In this document: in pieces, positions 15,143 through 23,281 of the stretch
Numbering within the stretch: position 1 is the stretch's first letter
Layout: the number at the start of each line of letters is the position of its first letter
DNA from: a virus
Virus record (IMG/VR): IMGVR_UViG_3300036861_000110
Location: 1-41,871 of that record
Length of the DNA: 41,871 bases
Strand: one strand, 5' to 3'
Program-made: the position numbers and the translations under genes
Notes under the pieces: model-generated
What the model saw: only the letters and a program-made list of their open reading frames with translations
Database searches by the model: none
What the model was told of the DNA's origin: nothing

Positions 15143-15583
15143 TTACTCTTCCCAGACGGCCCAGACTTGCAGCACCGAGCCGGCGCCGCCGCCGTAGTTC
15201 CACAAGATGACCGAGCTCGAGATTGGGATGATCAACCCCCGACGAGCGGCCCACCATGACCAAACGATGCCAGCGCCGATCTGCGCGGCGGTCCCGAACC
15301 GACGGAGATAGATCGTGCCGATCGTCGGCGCCGATGACCAGGCCGTGCCAATGACCGCCGTCGCGGCCGTGTCAGCAGGATCTTCCGGCTGGCCCGCGGT
15401 CGTCGTCGTGGCCGTTCCCACCGTGGCCGGCCGGATCAGTCCGATCGCAGACGCCGTCGCCGCGTTGCAAACCGCGCCGATCTCCCGGATCTCTGCTCGA
15501 GCTCCTGCGGCCGTGCGAATGTCGCAATACGCTGCGCCAGCAGCCGCAGCCGGCGTTGCGACAGCCACTTCATACAGCGCCAT
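15143..15583 (-). CDS. 146-aa capsid-side structural protein
   Basis: MALYEVAVATPAAAAGAAYC opens an all-beta protein whose pattern AYCDIRTAAGARAEIREIGAV ... GTIYLRRFGTAAQIGAGIVW ... WNYGGGAGSVLQVWAVWEE resembles short phage structural proteins predicted as jelly-roll head decorations. The N-terminal Ala-rich stretch may be flexible. It lies between the Gp80-like protein and the repeat protein. Stop TAA at 15143. Confidence 0.65.
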   Translation of the reverse strand: MALYEVAVATPAAAAGAAYCDIRTAAGARAEIREIGAVCNAATASAIGLIRPATVGTATTTTAGQPEDPADTAATAVIGTAWSSAPTIGTIYLRRFGTAAQIGAGIVWSWWAARRGLIIPISSSVILWNYGGGAGSVLQVWAVWEE

Positions 15584-15594
15584 CCCGGCTCCCC

Positions 15595-16125
15595 CTAGTC
15601 GAACTGGACAGTCAACGTGCCGGCTCGAAAGACGAACTGGTCGCTCGAGTTGATCGTCTTCGCCACGCTGAGTGCTCCGTAGATCACGCCGTTTCCAGCC
15701 GTGACCGCGTCAGCGAGGAAGAAGTCGGTGATCGTCCCCCAACCGGCGCTCGCTATCGGATAAAGCACGTCGGACGTGTTCGCGCACGTCCCGGTCCCGT
15801 CCGGAGCGTTGAACGCAATCGCCTGCCGCGCGTAGGCTCCACCGGAGACTTCGGTCCACGTCTGCGCCTCGCTATTGCTTGTCGCGGTTAGCAGCCCACC
15901 GTAGATCGTGGTGATCGGCGCGAAGTTGGTATTTCGCAAGACCTCGTTCAGCAGCGCGTTCTCGAGGTAGTTCGTCATCGATACGCCGGTCGCCGCGCCT
16001 CGGATGATCGGGACGCGATGCCCGTCGAAGATCGCAACGCCGTCGACCTCGACCCAATCGTGCGCCCGAGCGCGGATCCGGCGGATCCGGACATGCGCCT
16101 CGCCCTCGATCAACCGGCCCCTCAT
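15595..16125 (-). CDS. Gp80-like structural protein with N-terminal extension
   Basis: From residue 50 (MTNYLENALLNEVLRNTNFA) to the end this matches the style of phage Gp80-type structural proteins: a terminal helix, then TTIYGGLLTATSNSE, TEVSGGAYARQAIAF and WGTITDFFLADAVTAG with the final GTLTVQFD. The ATG at 16125 overlaps the preceding stop by four bases and adds about 49 residues (MRGRLIEGEAHVRIRRIRAR...) that may be a genuine extra domain; the internal ATG at 15978 gives the canonical 127-aa form. Likely part of the virion; in many phages it lies near tail fibre or head genes. Confidence 0.72.
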   Translation of the reverse strand: MRGRLIEGEAHVRIRRIRARAHDWVEVDGVAIFDGHRVPIIRGAATGVSMTNYLENALLNEVLRNTNFAPITTIYGGLLTATSNSEAQTWTEVSGGAYARQAIAFNAPDGTGTCANTSDVLYPIASAGWGTITDFFLADAVTAGNGVIYGALSVAKTINSSDQFVFRAGTLTVQFD

Positions 16126-16397
16126 CGTGCCTTCCCTTCGAGCTTCGCCTTGCTGGCCCGCAGATCCCCCATCGCGCGATCGATAGCGGCGACCTGCTCA
16201 TCGTGCGTGAGCTTGTCCGAATCGATCACGTCGTAGGACTTCGGATCCAGATCCTCGAAGACTTCCTTGCGTGTCTTCTCGACCGGCCGCAGCGTGCCCT
16301 CGTCGTCCGGCTCCATGACCTCTTGCTTCTCGGCGAAGTCGAACGACTCGAACATGCCGGTCGCCTTGTGCCGGATCAAGACCTGCTTCTTTGCCAC
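16122..16397 (-). CDS. 91-aa charged protein after head genes
   Basis: MAKKQVLIRHKATGMFESFD gives an N-terminal beta hairpin, followed by an acidic middle (EKQEVMEPDDEGTLRPVEKT) and a helical C-terminus (HDEQVAAIDRAMGDLRASKAK). It overlaps the Gp80-like gene by four bases. Function unknown; coupling to virion genes suggests a head-region accessory. Confidence 0.6.
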   Translation of the reverse strand: MAKKQVLIRHKATGMFESFDFAEKQEVMEPDDEGTLRPVEKTRKEVFEDLDPKSYDVIDSDKLTHDEQVAAIDRAMGDLRASKAKLEGKAR

Positions 16398-16409
16398 GGC
16401 GACCTCCCT

Positions 16410-16622
16410 CTAGCCGGCCGGCGTGATCTCGACGTCGGCGCCGAAGTCCTGCTTGAGCCGAGCGGCAGTCTGCGGCTCGTGCATGACGACCTCGAGCTCC
16501 TGGTACGGCTCGAGCGTGCCGATCGGCGGGATCTCGATCGCCCGGTTTCGCTTGTTCCGTAGAAGGAAACGCGGGCCGGCTTGGTCGGCCAGCCCGGTCC
16601 CTTTAGCTCGTTTCGACGCCAC
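16410..16622 (-). CDS. 70-aa head-region protein (start uncertain)
   Basis: The reliable part is FLLRNKRNRAIEIPPIGTLE PYQELEVVMHEPQ and a final DFGADVEITPAG, a small beta-rich unit. I place the start at GTG 16622, preceded by GGGGAAGAAGG, which overlaps the upstream stop by 20 bases; an ATG at 16676 would add an Arg-rich stretch that looks like shadow of the neighbour. Small proteins of this type (short beta sandwich) are common just after the capsid gene as neck or head-fold helpers. Confidence 0.55.
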   Translation of the reverse strand: MASKRAKGTGLADQAGPRFLLRNKRNRAIEIPPIGTLEPYQELEVVMHEPQTAARLKQDFGADVEITPAG

Positions 16623-16956
16623 CCTTCTTCCCCTTCTCGTCGCCGATCTCGTCGGCGCGCGGACGCTGCGGGACAAGGATCGTCCGCGGCGACTCCGGGT
16701 CGTCCGGGTCGTAATCCGGGTTCAGGACGGACTCGTGCGGCTGGTAGCTCGAGTCGCCGAGCCGGTCGCGGTAGTCGCCCCGCTTCGGTCCCGCGCCGAG
16801 TGCGTCCTCCGGTCCCGTCGGCTCGCTCGGATCCCCCTGCAGCATGGGGACGCCGGCGTCCAGCGCGTCGTCGCGCGTGGTCGTGCCGCCCTGCGAATGC
16901 TCGAGCGCGCCTTCGCGACGCTTACGCGCCGGCGCCTTGGTTACCTTCTTCGCCAT
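16603..16956 (-). CDS. 117-aa disordered hydrophilic head-region protein
   Basis: Begins MAKKVTKAPARKRREGALEH and is rich in Asp, Pro, Gly and Arg throughout (DYRDRLGDSSYQPHESVLNP, DYDPDDPESPRTILV, KGKKGGVETS). No clear fold. It overlaps the following small gene by 20 bases and the preceding zinc protein by 35 bases. Probably a minor head-associated polypeptide. Confidence 0.55.
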   Translation of the reverse strand: MAKKVTKAPARKRREGALEHSQGGTTTRDDALDAGVPMLQGDPSEPTGPEDALGAGPKRGDYRDRLGDSSYQPHESVLNPDYDPDDPESPRTILVPQRPRADEIGDEKGKKGGVETS

Positions 16957-17239
16957 CGTCTGCCTCCTCGGTCATTCCTTCCGGAAACGTCACCCGATGG
17001 CCGCCACAGACCAGGCAACGCGTCACCCAGACTCCAATCCCTCCCCGCTTTCGCGGATCGGGCTCGTCCGGGCGGAACGGCGTCGTCGCCTCGTGGTGCT
17101 CGTACACGTCCAGCGGCTCCCTGTTTGCATCGAAGCGTTCCTTCGGGCAACCGCGGAAATGCTCCGCATTGTCCTCGAGCTTCGCCCGGAGCTCAGGATC
17201 CATACCCTCGGGCTTGGCTTTCGTCCGTGTACGCGCCAT
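16922..17239 (-). CDS. 105-aa protein with C-terminal zinc knuckle
   Basis: The N-terminal half is charged (MARTRTKAKPEGMDPELRAK) with FRGCPKERFDANREPLDVYE; the C-terminal third has CLVCGGHRVTFPEG, which with the earlier Cys could form a C...C-x2-C-x2-H zinc site. It is the first gene downstream of the major capsid, behind a 65-base gap with repeated hairpin-forming sequence. Role unknown. Confidence 0.6.
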   Translation of the reverse strand: MARTRTKAKPEGMDPELRAKLEDNAEHFRGCPKERFDANREPLDVYEHHEATTPFRPDEPDPRKRGGIGVWVTRCLVCGGHRVTFPEGMTEEADDGEEGNQGAGA

Positions 17240-17256
17240 CGGATCTCCCTTCCGCC

Positions 17257-17292
17257 GGCCTCGCGCCGGCCCTCGAGCCTCGGCCTCGCGCC
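17257..17292. repeat. Duplicated GC hairpin motif behind major capsid gene
   Basis: GGCCTCGCGCC occurs at 17257-17267 and again at 17282-17292, with flanking GCCGGC arms around the first copy that can pair (GCCGGC-CTCGC-GCCGGC). The element fills the 65-base gap between the capsid stop (17305) and the next start (17239). It may act as an attenuator or mRNA stabiliser that lets capsid mRNA exceed its downstream genes. Confidence 0.5.
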
Positions 17293-17304
17293 GATGCTTT
17301 GCTG

Positions 17305-18261
17305 CTAGGAGTTCAGCACTCCGCGGAGACGGGAAGCCGCCTTGCCGCCGAACATGCCCAAGCCGATGAACGCCTCGATCCGGGTGCGAAAGACCGGCTT
17401 CGCCTGCTGCTCGCCCAGATCCCGGACGTCAATCGGCTGAGCTGGATCGCCGTTGAACAGGCCCATGACTCCGCCCGTCTCCGGCGAGTCGCCGAAGTGG
17501 ACCGCGTAGATCGAGCTACAGATGGACGAGGCTCCCTGCGTCTCGGTCTGCGGGATGATGAGCGTCCCGTCGGCCTTGGTCCCAATGTCGAGCAGCGGGA
17601 TCCCGTTGTAGCGATCGATCTGGCGACCGAACTCTTCGACGGTCATCGTCCATGCCCCGAGCCGGCGGGCGGAGCTCTTGATCTTCTGCCGGATCATCGA
17701 GTTCATGTAGAGAGCGTCGACCCCACCGACCACGGCCGCGATCGCGGCGTCGAGCACGTCAAAGAACGCGTGCCGCGCGTTGTCATCGGCCCCGATCACC
17801 GGCAGCCCGTTCGTCGCTGCATCGATGATCTGCGCGCCAGTGATTCGCTTCTTCAGACCGTCGAAGCTATTCGCGTCGACGGCCGTGTCGCCGTTGATAA
17901 ACGTGTCTTGGAACTTGTAGACGGCAGCCTTCACCTTGAGCTTCGTCTGGACCGCCCGCTGGTCGTTCAGGTTCCCCCTGGTCTGGGCGATGAACCTGTC
18001 CACGTCAGCATCCCCACCAAGGATCACCAGCGACTCGGTCTTCTGCACGACGGTCCCGGTCGATTCCGTGTATGCCGAGTTCACGGCCCGGAACTCGATC
18101 CCCGGAAGCGTCGCTTCCTCGTTGTATGCGAACGCGTTCCCCTGAATCGGCTCGAGCGGGATGCGATCGAGCACGGTGCTCTCGATCACGAACGTCTCGT
18201 TCACTCCCTGCTGCAAGTCGTTCTCGGAGAGCAGCGCCGACTGAACCAGCGTCACGGCCAT
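17305..18261 (-). CDS. Major capsid protein, HK97 fold
   Basis: The 318-aa protein starts MAVTLVQSALLSENDLQQGV at 18261, preceded by GGGAGAA; a longer in-frame reading upstream is out of register with the scaffold gene and not used. Its body has the order of HK97-type shells: N-arm, E-loop, spine helix and P-domain (VIESTVLDRIPLEPIQGNAF, TEFRAVNSAYTEST-like strand, DRFIAQTRGNLNDQ helix, DALYMNSMIRQKIKSSAR, and a C-terminal RTRIEAFIGLGMFGGKAA). Length, position directly behind the scaffold and its hairpin-bounded gene support it. It self-assembles into the icosahedral head. Confidence 0.93.
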   Translation of the reverse strand: MAVTLVQSALLSENDLQQGVNETFVIESTVLDRIPLEPIQGNAFAYNEEATLPGIEFRAVNSAYTESTGTVVQKTESLVILGGDADVDRFIAQTRGNLNDQRAVQTKLKVKAAVYKFQDTFINGDTAVDANSFDGLKKRITGAQIIDAATNGLPVIGADDNARHAFFDVLDAAIAAVVGGVDALYMNSMIRQKIKSSARRLGAWTMTVEEFGRQIDRYNGIPLLDIGTKADGTLIIPQTETQGASSICSSIYAVHFGDSPETGGVMGLFNGDPAQPIDVRDLGEQQAKPVFRTRIEAFIGLGMFGGKAASRLRGVLNS

Positions 18262-18310
18262 TCGGACTTCTCCCTTCCTCCAAGCCCGCCGGCCATGACC
18301 GAACGGGCGC

Positions 18311-18922
18311 CTACTTCTTCGCGTTCTCCGCGTAACCCCGAGCCATCCGCTGCTGCGGCGTGAGCTTCTCGTCGGCCCCGCCGTCGCCCTTGCGAGCTCC
18401 GCCGTCCGCGGATCCGCTCGGCTTCTTCGGTCCCTTGTCCGGTGCGAGGTACGGCTTCGCCTCGAGCAGCTTGTCGATCGCGGCGTCGATCTTCTTCCGA
18501 TCGACCTCGCCGTCGTCACCGACCGCAAAGTCGTCCAGATCCAGGAGACGGACCGCGTCCTCGGGATCGGCCAGCTTCGTACCGGCTCGAGCCCGAACCT
18601 CAGACGCAACGACGCGCGACGCCCAAGCCTCGCGCTCTTCCTTCCGCGCCGTGTCGCCGGCTTCCCGGATCTTCTTGTCGCTTTCGCCTTCGCTCGCTTG
18701 CTTGAGCTTCTCGAGCTCGTCCCGCGCAGCCTTCGCCTCGCGCTCGGCCTTCGCACGAGCCTTCCGCTCTTCCTCGAGAGCCCGCTTGCCTCCCTCGCCG
18801 AGCTCGGCGTCGCTCTTCTTCTTCGCCTCTTCGTCTTCCCGACGCTTCGCCTCTTCGTCCTCGCGACGCTTGGCCTCGTCGGCTTCCTTCTGCTTCTGGA
18901 TCTCTTCCTGCGACTGAGCCAT
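18311..18922 (-). CDS. Scaffolding protein
   Basis: A 203-aa, very charged helical protein (residues 1-110 nearly all Lys/Arg/Glu/Ala) located directly before the major capsid gene, the standard place for a scaffold. Two tandem octapeptides RREDEEAK (residues 19-34) come from duplicated DNA. The C-terminal part, KPYLAPDKGPKKPSGSADGG then EKLTPQQRMARGYAENAKK, is the usual basic capsid-binding helix at the end of scaffolds. It guides procapsid assembly and then leaves or is cleaved; no protease is visible next to it. Confidence 0.88.
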   Translation of the reverse strand: MAQSQEEIQKQKEADEAKRREDEEAKRREDEEAKKKSDAELGEGGKRALEEERKARAKAEREAKAARDELEKLKQASEGESDKKIREAGDTARKEEREAWASRVVASEVRARAGTKLADPEDAVRLLDLDDFAVGDDGEVDRKKIDAAIDKLLEAKPYLAPDKGPKKPSGSADGGARKGDGGADEKLTPQQRMARGYAENAKK

Positions 18923-18941
18923 CGCGGCCCCTTTCGTTCGA

Positions 18942-18962
18942 GCTCCGGGATCGCCCCGGAGC
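18942..18962. terminator. Hairpin before scaffold gene
   Basis: A perfect 8-base stem, GCTCCGGG (18942-18949) and CCCGGAGC (18955-18962), with a 5-base loop lies in the 66-base gap between the 31-aa basic protein and the scaffold. A second palindromic element around GCGTTTACGCGC follows at 18971-18982. The pair could be an attenuator or an RNA processing site that separates the head operon from upstream genes. Confidence 0.5.
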
Positions 18963-18988
18963 GACCATCCGCGTTTACGCGCGGAGTC

Positions 18989-19084
18989 CTATCGACGTTT
19001 ACCGCGGCTCCGCTTCCGAGCGCGAGCTCCCCGCGCCTTGCGGAGATTCCTCTTCGCCGCGGCGACTTGCTTCTTGCTCGCCAT
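18989..19084 (-). CDS. 31-aa highly basic protein
   Basis: MASKKQVAAAKRNLRKARGA is followed by ARKRSRGKRR; about 40 percent of the residues are Lys or Arg. A strong Shine-Dalgarno, GGGAGGACGAA, directly precedes the ATG at 19084. The pattern AAAKRNLRKA is shared with short Rho-terminator-like/basic phage microproteins. It may bind nucleic acid or neutralise DNA in the head. It lies between a zinc protein and the scaffold. Confidence 0.75.
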   Translation of the reverse strand: MASKKQVAAAKRNLRKARGARARKRSRGKRR

Positions 19085-19104
19085 TTCGTCCTCCCTTCTT
19101 CCCT

Positions 19105-19374
19105 TTAGCGGCAGCGCGAGCAGAGGCCCAAGTCGTCGTCGGGATCGACCGGGCGGTCCATGCAGCGCCAGCAGCGTTCCAGAGCGTGCGCCTCCCAATA
19201 GAGCCGACGGACCGCCTGCTGCGGCGTCTCGCCACGGGGATCCCAACCCATCGGGTCAAACAGGCATCGGCGGCAGGGGCCGCATAAGACTCGTCCATCC
19301 GTGGTGGGCATGACCTCCGCCGCACCGCACCGCCAGCAGCAGGAATCCAGCCAATCTGCCGCGCTAATCGACAT
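19105..19374 (-). CDS. 89-aa protein with four Cys pairs (zinc)
   Basis: Four C-x2-C-type groups are visible: CCWRCGA (residues 12-17), CGPCRRC (31-37), CWRCM (68-72) and CSRCR (85-89), giving two predicted zinc ribbons separated by a helical segment (GETPQQAVRRLYWEAHALE). It is placed between the MuF-like and the scaffold genes, an odd location for a ribbon protein. It could act in head assembly or as a late regulator; no family is identified. Confidence 0.72.
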   Translation of the reverse strand: MSISAADWLDSCCWRCGAAEVMPTTDGRVLCGPCRRCLFDPMGWDPRGETPQQAVRRLYWEAHALERCWRCMDRPVDPDDDLGLCSRCR

Positions 19375-19377
19375 TCG

Positions 19378-20199
19378 TCAGCTCGCCCGAGCCAGGAGCT
19401 CTTCGAGCGGCCGGGTCACGAGCGCATCGCGCCACTCGTGAGCGCCGTCGCGCGCGACGAGATCAGCCCAGGAGATCCGCCCCGAACGGAGCAGAGCAGC
19501 TCGCTCCGCCCCGAAGCTCGCATCCTGCTCGGCCTCGGTCATCGCGTTGAAACGCTCATGACCACTGTCCCGCTGGACCGTCTCAGCGACGTCGAAGACC
19601 GGCTCCTGAATGCAGACGCAGAAAGGATGGCCGCGGAGCGGTTGCCCACCGTCCCGCACCGCTCCGTTATCCAGTGACATACAGGCCGCGCACGTGCCCC
19701 TCGAGCGCCATCGCCAGCCCCGGATCGCCGGCGTGTCACGGATCTGCGCCTCGAGCTCGAGCCGGCCGGCGTCGACGACTTCGGTCGCCGCGACCCTGGC
19801 TGCCGAGAACGCCCCGAACCGGATCGCCTCGGCCAGCGAACGACCCCGCTTCAGCGCGAGGAAGACCCTCGCCGGCGTTGCCGCCAGAGCGGCCACCAGC
19901 GGCCGATGATCGGCCGTCTGCCCGACGTTCTCCCCCACCGGCGGCCCGATGGTCGCCTCTCCGACCTCGAGCCGTCCCAGAGCCCGCACGTAGCCCCTGG
20001 CGAGCCCTACAGCGCCGGTCTGCCCGAGCTGGATCATCCCCAGCGCCGCTGCAATCGCCTCGCGGTAGGCAGCCTGCAGATCCTCCGTGTCCACGCCGGC
20101 GAAGATCCTCGAGACGCTGGTCGCGGCCCGGATCCGGAGCTCGGCGATCCGACCGTGAAACGTGTCCGAGAGCTCGAGCGATCTAGGGTCCGCCGGCAC
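19378..20199 (-). CDS. Minor head protein, MuF/SPP1 gp7-like
   Basis: I place the start at GTG 20199 (MPADPRSLELSDTFHGRIAE), behind GGGCGGGAG, overlapping the portal end by 17 bases. It has a helical N-terminal half (RIAELRIRAATSVSRIFAGV ... AYREAIAAALGMIQLGQ) and a C-terminal MuF-type core with the cysteine/His pattern RGTCAACMSLDNGAV ... GHPFCVCIQEPV, the conserved 'C..C...G......HP.C.C' of phage head morphogenesis proteins that bind zinc. It is ejected or stays with the portal and helps initiate capsid assembly. Length 273 aa. Confidence 0.86.
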   Translation of the reverse strand: MPADPRSLELSDTFHGRIAELRIRAATSVSRIFAGVDTEDLQAAYREAIAAALGMIQLGQTGAVGLARGYVRALGRLEVGEATIGPPVGENVGQTADHRPLVAALAATPARVFLALKRGRSLAEAIRFGAFSAARVAATEVVDAGRLELEAQIRDTPAIRGWRWRSRGTCAACMSLDNGAVRDGGQPLRGHPFCVCIQEPVFDVAETVQRDSGHERFNAMTEAEQDASFGAERAALLRSGRISWADLVARDGAHEWRDALVTRPLEELLARAS

Positions 20200-21637
20200 C
20201 GGCCACTCCCGCCCCTGCCGGCACTCCGGGCGGCCCGCCATTCGCGGACGGAGCCGCGGCGAACGGGTCGAAGCTCGACGCGACCGTGAGTGCTTCCTCG
20301 GCAAGCTGATCCTTGAACCGCTGGATCTGCTGCGGCGAGTAACCGGCGTCCTCCCAGAGCTGCTCCGTCGGAACGCCGATCGCCTTCTTCTTCAGGACCG
20401 CGTCGATATGCTCCGACTCGGACCGGCTCTCCGGATCCGCCCAGATCGTCTCGGAGCTGCGGACCGCCGCTCGAGGATCGTCCAGGACCGCGAACGCGAG
20501 CCGGAGCACTTCCTCCCAGCTCTCGCCGTAATAGACCATCTTCCGGACCGTCTTCGCGACGAGTCCCGTCTCCGCCGACTTGATCGACTCGCCGCTCGGA
20601 AACTGTCCTCGCAGGAAGAAGTAATGCGGCGGAGTCCTGGTCTGCGACGCCGCGTGCTGGACGAACATTTCGATCGCCGTGACGAAGTTCTGAAGCTCCG
20701 TTTCGGTGAACTCCCCGAACTGCGCCTTCTCTGACTTCACGTGCCAGAGCCGGCCGATCGCCTGGTCGAACGGCTCGAGCTCCTGGCCCGTCTTCGGATC
20801 GATCGGGATCTCGATCCCGGTTGCCCACTTCCGTTTGACCGCCGAGAACTCCGACGCGACGAGCATGTCGGCGACGAGCTTGTTCACCGCATCCTGAATC
20901 GGGATGATCGGCTTCAGCTCCGAAACGGGCGGCGCCAATAGTCGCGGCTTGTTCCGAAGCGGCACGACCGGCACGACCCCGAGCGGGTTCTCGAGCGGCC
21001 AGCTCTCTCCGTCGACCTCGCGCCGGATCCATTCCGTCCGGGCATCACCGAGGATCGACCGGCCCGCTTTCGACGATTGATACTTCGCGATCTGATCCGG
21101 GAGATACAGCGTCGCCATGCGCTGCCCGGTCCAATCGTCGCGCCATATCTTCAGCGCGGCGGCCCGCTTGCGCGTTCCCGGCTCGTATTCGACGACCATC
21201 TGCGCCGGATGCTCGACCGTGATCGCCGGTGTCTCCGGATCGTCCGGGTCGTTCCAGACGAGCACGTAAGACTCGGTCCCGATCAGCGACTCCGTATGGG
21301 CGATCTGGGAGAACGCATCGAGCGCGTTCGCCTGCCAGATCCGCCACGCGTCTCGGTCCCCCGGCCCCGACGCGTCGGCCTGGTCGTCCTGCGGGATCCG
21401 GAAGCCCCGGATATTCAGTCGCTCTTCGACCGCGTCGACGACGAGCGGACACCAGTTATCCGCGAGCTCACCGAAGAGCCCCTGGAATGCCTTCCTGAAC
21501 TTCTCGGTCGCGAACTGCAGCGGATGCTTCCCGTCGTAATAGGAGTCGTACAGCTTGAGAGCCGTAGCGCGCCGGCGAAGCTGCGCCGAGAGCCGCGCGA
21601 GCCACCATTCATTCGTCCCGACCTCGAGCTCCGCCAT
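20183..21637 (-). CDS. Portal protein, SPP1 gp6-like
   Basis: A 484-aa protein starting MAELEVGTNEWWLARLSAQL with the family's YDSYYDGKHPLQFATEKFRK segment, DNWCPLVVDAVEERLNIRGF, then a wing/stem region with IPIQDAVNKLVADMLVASEF and the clip-like PPHYFFLRGQFPSGESIKSA. These match phage portals of the SPP1-type. Twelve copies form the DNA channel at one capsid vertex and dock TerL. The Pro/Gly-rich last 30 residues are disordered. Confidence 0.94.
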   Translation of the reverse strand: MAELEVGTNEWWLARLSAQLRRRATALKLYDSYYDGKHPLQFATEKFRKAFQGLFGELADNWCPLVVDAVEERLNIRGFRIPQDDQADASGPGDRDAWRIWQANALDAFSQIAHTESLIGTESYVLVWNDPDDPETPAITVEHPAQMVVEYEPGTRKRAAALKIWRDDWTGQRMATLYLPDQIAKYQSSKAGRSILGDARTEWIRREVDGESWPLENPLGVVPVVPLRNKPRLLAPPVSELKPIIPIQDAVNKLVADMLVASEFSAVKRKWATGIEIPIDPKTGQELEPFDQAIGRLWHVKSEKAQFGEFTETELQNFVTAIEMFVQHAASQTRTPPHYFFLRGQFPSGESIKSAETGLVAKTVRKMVYYGESWEEVLRLAFAVLDDPRAAVRSSETIWADPESRSESEHIDAVLKKKAIGVPTEQLWEDAGYSPQQIQRFKDQLAEEALTVASSFDPFAAAPSANGGPPGVPAGAGVAGAGGP

Positions 21638-21646
21638 CCGTCTCCC

Positions 21647-23281
21647 CTATGAGACACGCAGGGTTCGGTCCTGGCCGCCCCGCCGGCCGAGCAGCGCGAG
21701 CTTCAGCGCCATGACCGACGCGGCCGGTCCGTCGACCTTGTCCTTCGAGCCTCGCTTCTTCGCCTTCGAGATCTTCACGTTCTCGTTGTTATCGGACTCG
21801 ACGACGATGTTGTCGACCTGCCAGCGCATGACCGGATGGCCGGCGTGGTGGTAGCGCTTGCGAAGGATCAATTTCTCCCATTCCTTCGTTGCGCCAGAGA
21901 GCTCGAGGAACGTCTGCCGGATCTCGACGAGCTCGAACGGCGCGCTCTCGAACTCCGACTCGATGTTGCCTTTGTTCCACGCGTCGAAGCCGAGCTCCCA
22001 GATCCGGAAGCGATTCGCGTCGGCCCGGATCTGCTCCCAGATCGCGTCATGGTCGATCACGTTCCCCGGCGTGGTCTTCAGGAAGCCTTCTTTCACCCAG
22101 ACCGCCGCCTGGCCGCCCGTCCGCTCGTCGAGGTTCGGGATCCGATCCTCCGGCACCCAGAAGCGGAAGAGCCCCGCGTGCTGCGGCGGCTCGAGCGGGA
22201 AGTCCAGCACGAGCGCGACCGTGTCCTGCGTCGACGCAAGATCCAGGCCGGCCCAGCATTCGCGGCCCTCGAGCCGGCGCTCGAGCTCGGAGATCAGCTC
22301 CATCCCGGCCTCGTCCCAGACCGTGAGAGAGATCCACCGCTCCGCCTGCTGGACCCACTGATTGAGCCGAAACTGACGGAAGCGGTTCTCCGTCGCCGGG
22401 TTCTGCTCCGCCTCGAGCGCCTCTTCCCGAAGGATCTGGATCCGCAGGAAGTCTCCGAGCGCTGGGTTCGCGTGGCGCCACTCTCGCTCATCCCGCCAAT
22501 CGACGGCGACGACCTTCTTCGTCTTCGGGTCGCGGCGCGTCTTCGGCGTGTTCCGCATGTAGACGAACCGCGCCGGGTCGAGCGACGGATCCCGAGCAAC
22601 CTTCTCGCAGTATTCGTGCTCGGTCGCCGCAAAGCTCGTCGGATCGTTCCCGGCCGTCGTGGCGGCCACCATGAGCGGCTGCCGGCGAGACGCCGACCCC
22701 ATGCCCGTCTTCAGCGCGTCCCAGAGTCCCCGGTCCGGCTGCGCGATGACCTCGTCGAAGATGATGCCGTGCGGATCCGGACCGAGGTTCCCTTCGGCGT
22801 CGGCCGCGATCACCTTGTAGAACGAGTCCGTGTGGACGTTGACGATCCGCTTCTCGGTCCGGTACACCCGGAGCCGCCGCGAAAGCGTCGGCGAGAGCTC
22901 GACCATCCGGGCGGCCACTCGGAACACAAGCGCGGCCTGGTCGCGATCCTTCGCTGCCCCGTAGACCTCGGCGCCTTCTTCGTCGTCGCCGTCCAGGAGC
23001 ACGAGCGCGATCCCGGCGAGCAGCTCGCTCTTGCCATTCTTCCGCGCGAGCTCGAGCCACGCGACCCGGTATCGCCGGACCCATTCGTCGATCTCCGGAT
23101 CGAAAACGACGGTCCCGAAGAGGGGGCGGATGATCTCCGACCACTGCCAGTCGGCGAGCAGGAAGCGCTTCCGCGCGTAAACGCCTTTGGTGTGGACGAG
23201 GATCTCCTCGAAGATCCTCCGGACGCGGTCCGCGCGCTTCTGATCGAGCCGGCTAGCTGAGTAGTCGATCCTGGTCGTCAT
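21647..23281 (-). CDS. terL: Terminase large subunit (TerL)
   Basis: The 544-aa protein has an ATPase N-half: adenine and arginine features, a Walker A-like ARKNGKSELL (residues 79-88, deviant as usual for phage terminases), Walker B GIIFDEVI (172-179) with the catalytic Glu, and motif C-like AATTAGNDP at about 212-219. The nuclease half begins near CWAGLDLASTQDTVAL, where the RNase H-like metal Asp sits, followed by DVSASP-like strands. It pumps and cuts concatemeric DNA at the portal. It overlaps TerS by 29 bases. Confidence 0.95.
   Translation of the reverse strand: MTTRIDYSASRLDQKRADRVRRIFEEILVHTKGVYARKRFLLADWQWSEIIRPLFGTVVFDPEIDEWVRRYRVAWLELARKNGKSELLAGIALVLLDGDDEEGAEVYGAAKDRDQAALVFRVAARMVELSPTLSRRLRVYRTEKRIVNVHTDSFYKVIAADAEGNLGPDPHGIIFDEVIAQPDRGLWDALKTGMGSASRRQPLMVAATTAGNDPTSFAATEHEYCEKVARDPSLDPARFVYMRNTPKTRRDPKTKKVVAVDWRDEREWRHANPALGDFLRIQILREEALEAEQNPATENRFRQFRLNQWVQQAERWISLTVWDEAGMELISELERRLEGRECWAGLDLASTQDTVALVLDFPLEPPQHAGLFRFWVPEDRIPNLDERTGGQAAVWVKEGFLKTTPGNVIDHDAIWEQIRADANRFRIWELGFDAWNKGNIESEFESAPFELVEIRQTFLELSGATKEWEKLILRKRYHHAGHPVMRWQVDNIVVESDNNENVKISKAKKRGSKDKVDGPAASVMALKLALLGRRGGQDRTLRVS

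Noticed and set aside
21836-23260. 474-codon open frame on the plus strand opposite terL
   Set aside because: It is rich in Arg, Asp and Leu and mirrors the codon structure of terL; no ribosome site or recognisable domain. It is a typical antisense shadow in GC-rich DNA.
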